Assembly (NCBI GenBank): GCA_021154515.1
Contig: JAJKIL010000142.1
Location: forward strand, 1 to 35,121
DNA from: Niastella sp.
GTDB lineage: Bacteria > Bacteroidota > Bacteroidia > Chitinophagales > Chitinophagaceae
Direction: 5' to 3'
DNA: 35,121 bases
The notes beneath the pieces were generated by a model that was not told the origin of the DNA, searched no databases, and saw only the letters and a program-made list of their open reading frames with translations. Shown one piece after another: positions 1 through 8,678 of this stretch. Made by a program: the position numbers and the translations under genes. Position 1 is the first letter of the stretch; every line of letters starts with the position of its first letter.

Positions 1-1
1 A

Positions 2-139
2 GACAGGCCGCTGAAATCGGTAGCCATTGATACCGGCTTTAAAGACAAGAGCGCCTTAATAAAAGCCTTCAAAAATGAGTTTGGGCTAACACCCATCCAG
101 TGGAAAAAAGATCACGAGAGCGATGTGTTAAAGAATTAA
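2..139 (+). CDS. AraC-family transcriptional regulator, C-terminal fragment (5' end outside window)
   Basis: Frame 2 reads DRPLKSVAIDTGFKDKSALIKAFKNEFGLTPIQWKKDHESDVLKN*, typical of the second HTH of AraC/XylS proteins (GF.D.S.. .FK..FG.TP..W). Confidence 0.8.
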   Translation, partial: DRPLKSVAIDTGFKDKSALIKAFKNEFGLTPIQWKKDHESDVLKN

Positions 140-141
140 GG

Positions 142-618
142 CTACTCTCCTTCTGGCATATACGGTCCACCGGTTTCGCCCCAACCCCATTTGGGCATGG
201 GCTCGGCTTTTTGCATTGGGTTCTCTGTCAATTGAGAATTGATCACTGCTATGCGGCTGCCCCATTCCAGGTAACCCACAAATGCCGAACGGAATTCGGG
301 ATCGCTTTTAAGTCCCAGTTCGTCGGCAGTTTGCAACAGCAGGTGCACCCATCGCTGGCGTTTTTCTTCCGTAAGCATTTTACCAATATGCTTACCTATC
401 ATCTTTGCATGACTGCCACCTTCATGTGAATATAATTTTTCGCCACCAAACACTTCCGCTACAAAATGGGATACATGTTTTACATGCTCCGGCGACATGT
501 TCCTGAATACTTCACCCAGCAGATCGTCTTTTAATACTTTATCATAAAAGCTTTTGAATAAGGCATCAAAGGTTTCCTGATCGCCTGCCCATTCGAATAA
601 GGTTGGAACGTTTTTCAT
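142..618 (-). CDS. Group II truncated haemoglobin-like protein
   Basis: 158 aa; FYDKVLKDDLLGEVFRNMSPEHVKHVSHFVAEVFGG...HAKMIGKHIGKMLTEEKRQRWVHLL...WGSRIAV matches the trHb2 pattern. Confidence 0.85.
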   Translation of the reverse strand: MKNVPTLFEWAGDQETFDALFKSFYDKVLKDDLLGEVFRNMSPEHVKHVSHFVAEVFGGEKLYSHEGGSHAKMIGKHIGKMLTEEKRQRWVHLLLQTADELGLKSDPEFRSAFVGYLEWGSRIAVINSQLTENPMQKAEPMPKWGWGETGGPYMPEGE

Positions 619-652
619 GTTTCGCTTTTCTGCAAGATACAGAAATAAAAAA

Positions 653-672
653 CCCCGACGTTACAGTCGGGG
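653..672 (-). terminator. Rho-independent terminator for the gene at 704-1684
   Basis: Stem CCCCGAC/GTCGGGG with 6-nt loop; on the minus strand followed by TTTTTTATTT. Confidence 0.8.
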
Positions 673-703
673 CCAAGTTTGCATCTTATGAAACAAACTC
701 CCA

Positions 704-1684
704 TTACAGAATCACCTTCTTCGCTTCATTCCATCCTGCGTTATCGTTGAGTTGCACAATATACATACCGGTAATATGGTTGTTCATGTTCATGGTTATC
801 CGGTATGAAGCCTGTTGATTATCCTTTTGTCCAATCACATGGCCATTCATATCGATGATCCGTATAGTTACCTTGTTCTTTATTTCCTGGTTGAATTCAA
901 TGTTCACCGTATTACCGCTTGCATAGATCTTCGCAGCCTGGGTAGTTTCATTGCTGCGGATGGCTTTTATAGTTGAGTATTCGTATTTGCCATCTATATC
1001 TACCTGGCGAATGCGGTAGTAAGCAACAGCCGCAGTTATATTCTTATCGGTATAGCTGTATTGTGTTATATTATCTGAACTACCAGCGCCCAGCATGATC
1101 GCGATCACTGTCCAGGTACTGCCATCGAAACTGCGTTGCACTTCAAAATTTTTGTTGTTATGCTCCATGGCGGTGCTCCAGTTCAATACTACGTTGTTAT
1201 TGCTTTTTGTTGCATAAAAGCTGTTAAACAAAACCGGCAGCGCGCTTAAATTAAAACCATGGGGCGAAACTCCTGAGATGCTGGCAGCAGTGCCGGGCCC
1301 TGATATTAATAATGCAGCATTTTGATCGTATTTTTTTACGCCGCCAATTGAGATCGTTTCGTTACTACGACTGGCGTTCCAGGCATTGATCGTTCCTGTT
1401 AATTCTACCACAGAGTTAGCGCTCAACCGCATTTTCTGTTGTAGCGTGAGGCCGCCAATTATTTTAATATATACATTGGCCAGGGTATCATTTTTATCAA
1501 ATACCACAGATTTATTCAGAGGGATCACAATGGAATCGCCATTTTGGGGAATGCGGTTCGGGGTCCAGTTTGAAGCGTTAGACCAGTCGCCTGATGTAGC
1601 AGAAAATGTGATCATTGGTCTTGTTCCTGCAACAGCAGAAAAAGAGATGAAGAGGATTGCGATGATTGAGTAGATCTGTTTCAT
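704..1684 (-). CDS. T9SS type A sorting-domain protein (secreted/surface)
   Basis: Signal peptide MKQIYSIIAILFISFSAVAG (start at 1684 preferred over 1738); C-terminus ...MNNHITGMYIVQLNDNAGWNEAKKVIL resembles a T9SS C-terminal domain. Confidence 0.75.
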   Translation of the reverse strand: MKQIYSIIAILFISFSAVAGTRPMITFSATSGDWSNASNWTPNRIPQNGDSIVIPLNKSVVFDKNDTLANVYIKIIGGLTLQQKMRLSANSVVELTGTINAWNASRSNETISIGGVKKYDQNAALLISGPGTAASISGVSPHGFNLSALPVLFNSFYATKSNNNVVLNWSTAMEHNNKNFEVQRSFDGSTWTVIAIMLGAGSSDNITQYSYTDKNITAAVAYYRIRQVDIDGKYEYSTIKAIRSNETTQAAKIYASGNTVNIEFNQEIKNKVTIRIIDMNGHVIGQKDNQQASYRITMNMNNHITGMYIVQLNDNAGWNEAKKVIL

Positions 1685-2145
1685 AAGGTAAACTTTTTTG
1701 TGTTTAAATGATTTCGCAGTATATATTTCCAACGGCATACCTGTTTTCCGGCACGGGGTGAAATGACCTGTTTTTTACCGGTGGCAATTCGCCGATACAG
1801 TTATAATCATCTCAAAAACAAGCGATTGAAAAAATACCTTAGTGATTAAATTAAATTCACTTACGTGGAAGTACGATTGAAAGCAGGCGGGAGAACCATC
1901 CCAAAGCGGGATTTTTCTATCTTATTTGGAAAAAAGTCCTTGTTTGGAGCCATGGGAAACGCCATTTATGCGCAGTTATGCACTAAAACGACGCACTTAT
2001 GGGCTAAAACAACACACCTATCAACTTTCATTAGGCGCTATCAATGGTTTTACTATTTTTACGCGATTTTATACAATTAACTGTTAAACCCTGGATTGAG
2101 GATCTGATCATTCACCCCAGCTATTTCCCCTAGTAGCAATAGAAA

Positions 2146-4080
2146 ATGAAACCTTTATCACTACCGTATTTACTTATTGTATGTATAATTACGTTTTGTT
2201 GTAATTATGCCCGGGCACAGAACCCAACGCTCCTATTGAGCAACAACCCTACAACCTGTCATGGTTCAGAAGGATCAATTACTTTTGGCGGCTTACTTCC
2301 CAATACCACCTATCAGGTAAGGTATTTTGAGAACGGTGTTCAAAAAGGCCCGGTTACTTTACTGTCAAATGTAACAGGACAGTTAACTATTCCCAATTTA
2401 TCAATGGGCGCCTATCGCAATTTTACCTTCACCGGCGGGGGAACAACCCTGTCTTATGTTGCTGGTACTCCGCTGTCAGATCCGTTCCTGCCCCCACCTG
2501 TATTCAATTTCCTGCCTTCAACTATATGTCTGGGTGATCCGGCGCCGACGCTGCCAACCACTTCTGACAATGGTTATAGCGGAAGCTGGAGCCCGTCCAC
2601 AGTAAGTAACACCCAAACCGGCACTTATACTTTTACGCCAACAATCACATGCGCCGATCCGGTTAGCATTACTATTACGGTGACCCCAAAAGCACCTGTA
2701 ACATTCCCGTTTGGAACTGGCCGGGTATTATGCAATACCGGCCCGGTACCAACATTAACCAATACATCGATAGAGGGTATTACCGGTAGCTGGAGCCCGG
2801 CGGTTGTAGACCCTACCCGCTCCGGTACCTATGTATTTACACCCACCGTTCCACCACCAGGCTGCCTTACCGGCACCACTTTTACACTTACGGTGAACCC
2901 GCCCATAAAACCGTTGTTCTCATTTGGCAACAGCCAGTCTATTTGTACAGGCGGTGGCGTTCCTACCCTGCCTAATCAATCGCAAAATAACATTACCGGA
3001 AGTTGGAACCCGGCCGTGGTTGACCCCAATAATTCCGGCACCTATACATTTACGCCCGATCCCGGTCAGTGCGCTATACCTGTCAACTATGTATTGACCG
3101 TTAACCCTATTATTCCTCCTGTATTCAGCATTTTTCCCAATTCAAAAGATACCATTTGTAGTGGTGATCCGGCTCCGGTTTTACCCGCAGCCTCCGACAT
3201 TGGACAAACCGGCACCTGGACGCCGGCAGTTGTTAGCAATACAAAAAGTGGAACGTATGTCTTTACAAGCACCAGCGATCCCTGCGCGCCACCAACAACA
3301 GTAACCGTAACAGTGAAGCCGATTATTACACCTGCATTTACCTTCGGGCCTTCTCAATCTGTTTGTATAAATATCAATCCACCGGTTTTACCCGGTGTTA
3401 GCAATAATGGCGTAAATGGAACCTGGAGCCCGGCCATTGTAGACAATCAAAATACAGGCACGTATACTTTTACGCCGGCAATAAAGCAGTGCGCTGTAGG
3501 CGCCACCTTTAATTACCAGGTGAACCCGATCCCATCTTTCGTTACTACAAAAAAAGATACGACGGTATTAGATGGCGATATATTGCCCTACTACGATTTC
3601 CCGGTAAACATTCCGGTCACCGGTATAAACTGGACCAATAATAACACCGACATTGGGCTGACAGCATCAGGTTCAGGCGTAGTGCCTTCGTTCACGGCAA
3701 CCAATATGACCAATGATTCCATTACCGGCGTGGTTACTGCCACCCCGTATGTGAATGGTTGTATGGGCGCCGCCCAATCGTACAAAATAACCGTGAAGCC
3801 GCGTTATAAAGACATTTATGTACCTAATGTGTTTTCTCCCAATGGGGATGGCAAGAATGATCTTTTGTACGTGTACGGCAATTACATCGCTACGTTAGAG
3901 ATGCACATCTTTAACCAGTGGGGGCAGAAAATGATAACCATAACCGATAAGAAACAGGGTTGGGACGGCAAGTTCAAAGGAAGCTTCCAGCCTGTGGGGG
4001 TTTATGTGTATGTATTAAGGGCTACAACTACAGACGGCAGGCAGTTGAACATGAAAGGCTCCATTACTCTTGTACGATAG
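2146..4080 (+). CDS. Gliding-motility-associated C-terminal domain protein with about five internal Ig-like repeats
   Basis: Signal peptide; repeated GSWSPAVV...SGTYTFTP units; C-terminus YVPNVFSPNGDGKNDLLYVYGN...MHIFNQWGQKM...WDGKFKG..QPVGVYVYVLRA is the type B CTD (CHU_C/gliding motility). Confidence 0.9.
   Translation: MKPLSLPYLLIVCIITFCCNYARAQNPTLLLSNNPTTCHGSEGSITFGGLLPNTTYQVRYFENGVQKGPVTLLSNVTGQLTIPNLSMGAYRNFTFTGGGTTLSYVAGTPLSDPFLPPPVFNFLPSTICLGDPAPTLPTTSDNGYSGSWSPSTVSNTQTGTYTFTPTITCADPVSITITVTPKAPVTFPFGTGRVLCNTGPVPTLTNTSIEGITGSWSPAVVDPTRSGTYVFTPTVPPPGCLTGTTFTLTVNPPIKPLFSFGNSQSICTGGGVPTLPNQSQNNITGSWNPAVVDPNNSGTYTFTPDPGQCAIPVNYVLTVNPIIPPVFSIFPNSKDTICSGDPAPVLPAASDIGQTGTWTPAVVSNTKSGTYVFTSTSDPCAPPTTVTVTVKPIITPAFTFGPSQSVCININPPVLPGVSNNGVNGTWSPAIVDNQNTGTYTFTPAIKQCAVGATFNYQVNPIPSFVTTKKDTTVLDGDILPYYDFPVNIPVTGINWTNNNTDIGLTASGSGVVPSFTATNMTNDSITGVVTATPYVNGCMGAAQSYKITVKPRYKDIYVPNVFSPNGDGKNDLLYVYGNYIATLEMHIFNQWGQKMITITDKKQGWDGKFKGSFQPVGVYVYVLRATTTDGRQLNMKGSITLVR
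2498..3540 (+). repeat. About five ~65-70 aa tandem repeat units within the surface protein
   Basis: Translated repeats of 'xFxFGxSQSICxGxxxPxLPxxSxNGxxGSWSPAVVxxxxSGTYTFTPxxxxCxxxxxxxxTVNPxxxP'. Confidence 0.85.
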
Positions 4081-4110
4081 ATAACCAGATCACTGTAACG
4101 ATACTTTACA

Positions 4111-5136
4111 ATGAATAAAAAATTGATTATAAAAACCGTTTGGTGTACGGCCTGGTTGCTGCTGATAACTGTCAGTAGATCAGTTGCACAAACAGACCCG
4201 CACTTTACACAACAATATACATTTCCCATGTATTTGAACCCGGCGCTTACGGGCAGCGCCGATGGTGATTACCGGGCTTCGGCCATTTTCAGGAACCAAT
4301 GGGGCAGCGTTACCAACCCTTATCGCACCATGGGCGTGTCATTCGATGCACGCACCAACAAGAATGTAGCCCTGGGCATTAACCTCCTGAATCAATCGGC
4401 TGGCGATGGAGGTTTTAATTACCTCACCTCTTCCTTTTCTTTTGCCTATACCGGGGTTAAGTTCGGACCTTCGTTAAACCATCATATTGTGATGGCTATG
4501 CAGGGTGGCATTATTAATCGCCGGGTGAACAAATCAAAATTCAGATGGGGCGATCAATGGGATCCTATTACCGGCTACAACCCTAATATGGCAACAACAG
4601 AAACGTTTGCCCAAACTTCTTCAACGGTGCTGGATATTGGCGCCGGGGTCATGTATTTTGATGGGGGGGCCGATAAAAAATTCAATCCGTTCGGCGGTTT
4701 TTCCATCTATCATCTTAACAAACCCAAAGACCCCATCATCAGCACCCAAAGTGCGGAGTTAAACACCATTCCAATGCGGTATTCCATTCATGGCGGGGTA
4801 AGTTATAATATATCAGATCGTACCCGTATTGTGCCGCACGTTATGTACATGCGCCAGGGCACGGCTTCTGAAACCATGGTTGGGGTGTATGGACAAATAA
4901 ACGTAGATGCAGTTACTGATTTTATGATAGGTGGTTATTACCGCGGTAAAGACGCGGTAGCGCCGTATGTTGGTATTGATTATAAAAACTTTGTTATTGG
5001 CCTGAGCTATGACGTGAATAATTCAAAGCTCGGCTCTATGACGAAAAATGTAAACAGCTTTGAACTGAGCCTGTCTTACATTAAACGATCGGGCACAAGG
5101 AACGTTGTTGATTTTATTCGTTGTGCAAGACTTTAA
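4111..5136 (+). CDS. PorP/SprF family type IX secretion system membrane protein
   Basis: QTDPHFTQQYTFPMYLNPALTGSADGDYRASAIFRNQWGSV..PYRTMGVSFDA is characteristic of PorP/SprF. Confidence 0.92.
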   Translation: MNKKLIIKTVWCTAWLLLITVSRSVAQTDPHFTQQYTFPMYLNPALTGSADGDYRASAIFRNQWGSVTNPYRTMGVSFDARTNKNVALGINLLNQSAGDGGFNYLTSSFSFAYTGVKFGPSLNHHIVMAMQGGIINRRVNKSKFRWGDQWDPITGYNPNMATTETFAQTSSTVLDIGAGVMYFDGGADKKFNPFGGFSIYHLNKPKDPIISTQSAELNTIPMRYSIHGGVSYNISDRTRIVPHVMYMRQGTASETMVGVYGQINVDAVTDFMIGGYYRGKDAVAPYVGIDYKNFVIGLSYDVNNSKLGSMTKNVNSFELSLSYIKRSGTRNVVDFIRCARL

Positions 5137-5145
5137 TTGATTACT

Positions 5146-7155
5146 ATGCGAATGCTTTCATTTTTCAAGATAGTTTTTTTGGTTGCCTGTATCTGCTGGT
5201 TGCCCTGTCAGGCGCAGCAGGTAATAGTAACAAAAAATCCGCTGCAACTGGCCGATCAGTATTTTGCAGCCGGTGAATATTATACCGCTGCTTATTTATA
5301 TGAGCAGGTGTTGAATCCGTCGGCGAACACCAAAAAAGACGACGTGTTCCCGGTGTATTCAAAAAGAGGTAAAACAGGCTACATCCTTCCTAAAAAGATC
5401 TCCCGCGAAGCCATTTTGTACAAACAGGCTGAAAGCTATCGACTGGCGCACTACTGGCTGCAAGCCGATTCAACTTACAAAAAATGTCCTGATTATATTG
5501 ACGCATTATACTGGATGGCTATATGCGAACGCAGCCTTGGGTTATACGAAGAAGCTGCTGCCAACCTGCGTCAATACCTGGATGCTACCAATACCAATAA
5601 ACAGCATGTGGATGCCGCCGAACAGGAATGGGCCACTTTAGAATACATCAAAAAACAACTGGCCCGGCCCGACACCGTGTTGGTACACATAAAAAAGCTT
5701 ACTGTACCCGACAGTTATGAAAAGGGCACTTTTGCGGTTACCCCTTTACAGGGCAATCAATACCTGATAAGCAAAACCAAAACAGATTCTCCCATAGTAA
5801 AAGGGTATAATCCCAATAACAGCCACCTGTTTAAGGCGGTGTTGGAGAATGATAGTCTTACCCAGGTAACGCAACTTAAATTATCAGATGCCGGTCCATT
5901 AATAAACCAGGGCGCTGCCAACAGCAACGCCAATGGCAATTGCATTTATTTTACCCAATGGCAAAAAGGGAATGGCCGGATGGTATCGAACATCTATGTT
6001 ACCAAACAGGTAAATGGAAGCTGGTCGGCCCCGCAATTAGTGAGCCGCATTAATACCAGTGGCTATAGTAGTAAACAACCCGTTTGCACCCCTGATGGCA
6101 AGTACCTGTATTTTTCATCAGATCGTCCGGGTGGTACAGGCGGTTTTGACATTTGGTATGCGCCGCTTAAAGAAGATGGCAGCGTTGGGGAACCGGAAAA
6201 TGTCGGCCGAACAATCAATACCGAAGGTGATGAACAGGCGCCTTTTTACCACGCCAATAGCAAAACGCTGGTATTTGCTACCAATGGCCGTCCCGGCATG
6301 GGTGGTTTCGATCTGTTTTCTGCCCAGGGCAATACCATCACGTGGAGCACGCCGGTGAATATGGGCTACCCGGTTAACTCCTCGAGAGACGATATTTATT
6401 TCTATGCACCGGAGAAAAATGCCTTGTTGGGTGATGCCCTCATTGGTTCCGACAGAGGCAGCGGGTGTTGCCTGGAAACATACCGCATTAACAAACTACC
6501 CAAACACAACCGCATGACCGGCGTGGTGCTGGATAACAAAACCCATAAGCCCATAGGCGATGCCAATGTAGTACTTACAACGCCCGACGGTAAAACCACC
6601 CAAACCACCACCGACATAAACGGTAATTATATATTTGACAGTGTTGACAATTCATTCAACAACCAGCAACTGGTGGTTACCAAACAAAATTACCGCGATA
6701 CCGCCGCAATTGTTACTATCACCAAAACAGACAACACCAACCTGCTCACCGATCGGCATTTTAATACAGATATCTTCATAGAGAAAAAGTTTGTGCTGAA
6801 ACCGGAGAATGTTGTTACCGTTTACTTCGATTTCGATATGTATGATCTGAAGAAAGAAGCGGTACGTAAACTCGATTCCGTATACAACGTGCTTCTGGAG
6901 ATACCTGGCGCCACCTTGCAGATCAGCGGTTATACCGATGGTAAGGGTAGCGATGCGTACAATGCAAAACTATCTGACCGTCGTGCACGCGCCTGTGCCG
7001 AATACTTTATACAGAAAGGGATTGCCGCAAGCCGCATCACCTTTGAATCATTCGGCGCCTGCTGTCCGCTTGAAATGGAGTTGATCAATGGCCTTGATAA
7101 CCCCGATGGACGAAGCAAGAATCGAAGGGCGTTGATTAATATTACGAAGGAATAA
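5146..7155 (+). CDS. OmpA-family outer membrane protein with TPR-like N-terminus, PD40 (WD40-like) propeller and carboxypeptidase-regulatory-like domain
   Basis: PDGKYLYFSSDRPGGTGGFDIWYAP (PD40); GVVLDNKTHKPIGDANVVLTTPDG (CarboxypepD_reg-like); VTVYFDFDMYDLKKEAVRKLDSV...SGYTDGKGSDAYNAKLSDRRARA (OmpA C-domain). ATG at 5146 preferred to the TTG at 5137. Confidence 0.92.
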   Translation: MRMLSFFKIVFLVACICWLPCQAQQVIVTKNPLQLADQYFAAGEYYTAAYLYEQVLNPSANTKKDDVFPVYSKRGKTGYILPKKISREAILYKQAESYRLAHYWLQADSTYKKCPDYIDALYWMAICERSLGLYEEAAANLRQYLDATNTNKQHVDAAEQEWATLEYIKKQLARPDTVLVHIKKLTVPDSYEKGTFAVTPLQGNQYLISKTKTDSPIVKGYNPNNSHLFKAVLENDSLTQVTQLKLSDAGPLINQGAANSNANGNCIYFTQWQKGNGRMVSNIYVTKQVNGSWSAPQLVSRINTSGYSSKQPVCTPDGKYLYFSSDRPGGTGGFDIWYAPLKEDGSVGEPENVGRTINTEGDEQAPFYHANSKTLVFATNGRPGMGGFDLFSAQGNTITWSTPVNMGYPVNSSRDDIYFYAPEKNALLGDALIGSDRGSGCCLETYRINKLPKHNRMTGVVLDNKTHKPIGDANVVLTTPDGKTTQTTTDINGNYIFDSVDNSFNNQQLVVTKQNYRDTAAIVTITKTDNTNLLTDRHFNTDIFIEKKFVLKPENVVTVYFDFDMYDLKKEAVRKLDSVYNVLLEIPGATLQISGYTDGKGSDAYNAKLSDRRARACAEYFIQKGIAASRITFESFGACCPLEMELINGLDNPDGRSKNRRALINITKE

Positions 7156-7165
7156 GGCGCTTAAG

Positions 7166-7183
7166 CGGTACAATTTTGTACCG
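7166..7183. terminator. Hairpin (CGGTACAA-TT-TTGTACCG) after the OmpA gene, possible terminator
   Basis: Perfect 8-bp stem 10 nt after the stop; no strong T-run. Confidence 0.4.
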
Positions 7184-7209
7184 AGTTGATTACATATTTA
7201 ACCCGTGTC

Positions 7210-7244
7210 ATCCAATTTGGCGACAAGCTGTCGCCAAATTGGAT
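7210..7244. repeat. Perfect 16-bp-stem palindrome, loop AGC (hairpin A)
   Basis: ATCCAATTTGGCGACA-AGC-TGTCGCCAAATTGGAT read directly. Confidence 0.9.
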
Positions 7245-7256
7245 TGCTTCGATTAT

Positions 7257-7283
7257 AAAAGTGCGACAAGCTGTCGCACTTTT
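7257..7283. repeat. Perfect 12-bp-stem palindrome, loop AGC (hairpin B), sharing its core with hairpin A; may act as terminator
   Basis: AAAAGTGCGACA-AGC-TGTCGCACTTTT read directly. Confidence 0.9.
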
Positions 7284-7291
7284 GCATTCCT

Positions 7292-7495
7292 CTACCCCTT
7301 CCGCAACCGCTTGCGCAACAAATGTCCCTTCCATAACCAAAAACCTGAAATAACCACCAACGGCATAATGATCCATTTTACCACCATGGCCTGGCGCGGC
7401 ATGGTGGCTAATGGACCGTATATATAACCAAGAATGGGAACGCTCAGCACTATATGCAACCATCGGATTATCTTTCTTTCGGTTGATGCTTTCAT
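7292..7495 (-). CDS. Small hypothetical membrane protein (67 aa)
   Basis: MKASTERKIIRWLHIVLSVPILGYIYGPL...VKWIIMPLVVISGFWLWKG, two predicted TM segments; intact ORF. Confidence 0.65.
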   Translation of the reverse strand: MKASTERKIIRWLHIVLSVPILGYIYGPLATMPRQAMVVKWIIMPLVVISGFWLWKGHLLRKRLRKG

Positions 7496-7549
7496 AAATA
7501 AAGTTTTTGAGTTTGCTTCTAACCTAATAACTTATGAAGCAATGAACGT

Positions 7550-7801
7550 TTACTTATTTAAAGTAGAATCACTATGTAATCGATCACAACGTTCATTATA
7601 GTAATGCGTCCGGTATCTGTTCCAACCAAAACGCATACTCAAACCGGTAGAAGCAAAAAACAACACGATCACCAGGATGGCTGCTATCTTACTAAAAACA
7701 CGGAGGGTTCTTCTTTGAGAAAAATTGCCGAAAATGGCGCCAATGATAAATACCATACTAGCTATAAAAAGCACGCGGAATAAAATGAATAACGGGAACA
7801 T
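7550..7801 (-). CDS. Small hypothetical membrane protein (83 aa)
   Basis: Two hydrophobic segments: MFPLFILFRVLFIASMVFIIGAIFGNF...IAAILVIVLFFASTGLSMRFGWNRYR. Confidence 0.6.
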   Translation of the reverse strand: MFPLFILFRVLFIASMVFIIGAIFGNFSQRRTLRVFSKIAAILVIVLFFASTGLSMRFGWNRYRTHYYNERCDRLHSDSTLNK

Positions 7802-7835
7802 AAAATAGAATTTAAATTAAGAAATAGCGTTTCGA

Positions 7836-7895
7836 CCCTTCGACTGCGCTCAGGGCGCTCAACGCTTTTTACCAACTCTTCGACTTCGCTCAGAG
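7836..7895. repeat. Two imperfect copies (40-bp offset) of an intergenic (C/T)CCT-TCGACTxCGCTC-AGGG-type element
   Basis: 7836-7855 CCCTTCGACTGCGCTCAGGG; 7876-7895 CTCTTCGACTTCGCTCAGAG. Confidence 0.85.
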
Positions 7896-7970
7896 TCTGA
7901 TACAAAGCTATACCTGTTGCATAGCCGTTCCCGGGGTGAGTAGAGGAAGAGGTAATATGTGTAGATGACC

Positions 7971-8678
7971 TTACTTATTGAGGGGAAGCACCGCTTCTAC
8001 CGCTGCCCGGTAACTTTCACTGAGAGGTAATTCAACAGCGCCCAAACAAATGAGATCGCGTTTCACCGCGGTTACTTTATCGGCAGCAATGATGTAGGAT
8101 TTATGGATGCGCACCAGCCGGTAAGGGAGTAATTTATCTTCCAGCGCCTTTAAACTCATTTTGGTGATCACCGGTTTGGTGGAAGTTGTTAAGTATATCT
8201 TCACATAATCTTTCATGCCTTCTATATACACGATCTCGTTGATATTGATCTTGACCTGGTTGTATTCTACATATACAAAAAAAGAAGCGGGCAGCTCTTT
8301 GAGAGTAGTTGTTTTTTGCTGTAGCCTGAACAATTCCTGCGCCTTGTTACAGGCTTTTAAAAAGCGTTCAAACGAAACCGGCTTTAACAGGTAGTCAACA
8401 GCAGCCAGCTCAAAACCTTCCCAGGCATGCTCTTTATACGCCGTCACAAAAATGATCATGGGTGGGTGTTGCAGCGATTGTACGAATTGAATGCCATCCA
8501 GTCCGGGCATTTGAATATCGAGGAATATAAGATCTACTTCTTCACGGTGTAACAGTTCAGTAGCTTCAATAGCGTTTTTACACCGGCCCACCAATTGTAA
8601 AAAGGGAACCCGGCTGATGTTATCAACCAGCAGGTCCAACACCCATTTTTCATCATCCACGGCAATACAACGCATCAT
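7971..8678 (-). CDS. LytTR-family response regulator
   Basis: Receiver (MMRCIAVDDEKWVLDLL...VDLIFLDIQMPGLDG..FVTAYKEHAWEGFELAAVDYLLKP) plus LytTR domain (IVYIEGMKDYVKIYL...LVRIHKSYII). Confidence 0.95.
   Translation of the reverse strand: MMRCIAVDDEKWVLDLLVDNISRVPFLQLVGRCKNAIEATELLHREEVDLIFLDIQMPGLDGIQFVQSLQHPPMIIFVTAYKEHAWEGFELAAVDYLLKPVSFERFLKACNKAQELFRLQQKTTTLKELPASFFVYVEYNQVKININEIVYIEGMKDYVKIYLTTSTKPVITKMSLKALEDKLLPYRLVRIHKSYIIAADKVTAVKRDLICLGAVELPLSESYRAAVEAVLPLNK

Noticed and set aside
1865-2080. 71-aa ORF MEVRLKAGGRTIPKRDF... with a loose repeat CACTAAAACGACGCACTTATGGGCTAAAACAACACACC
   Set aside because: No recognisable family or signal; lies in an intergenic region and its composition looks non-coding.
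2498-3540. Considered a CRISPR or DNA-level satellite because of periodicity
   Set aside because: Periodicity is at the protein level (Ig-like repeats within an intact ORF); DNA copies are too diverged and there are no spacers.
7161-7463. 100-aa minus and 83-aa plus ORFs through the hairpin region
   Set aside because: They read through perfect hairpins and out of frame with the 67-aa membrane protein; not credible coding.
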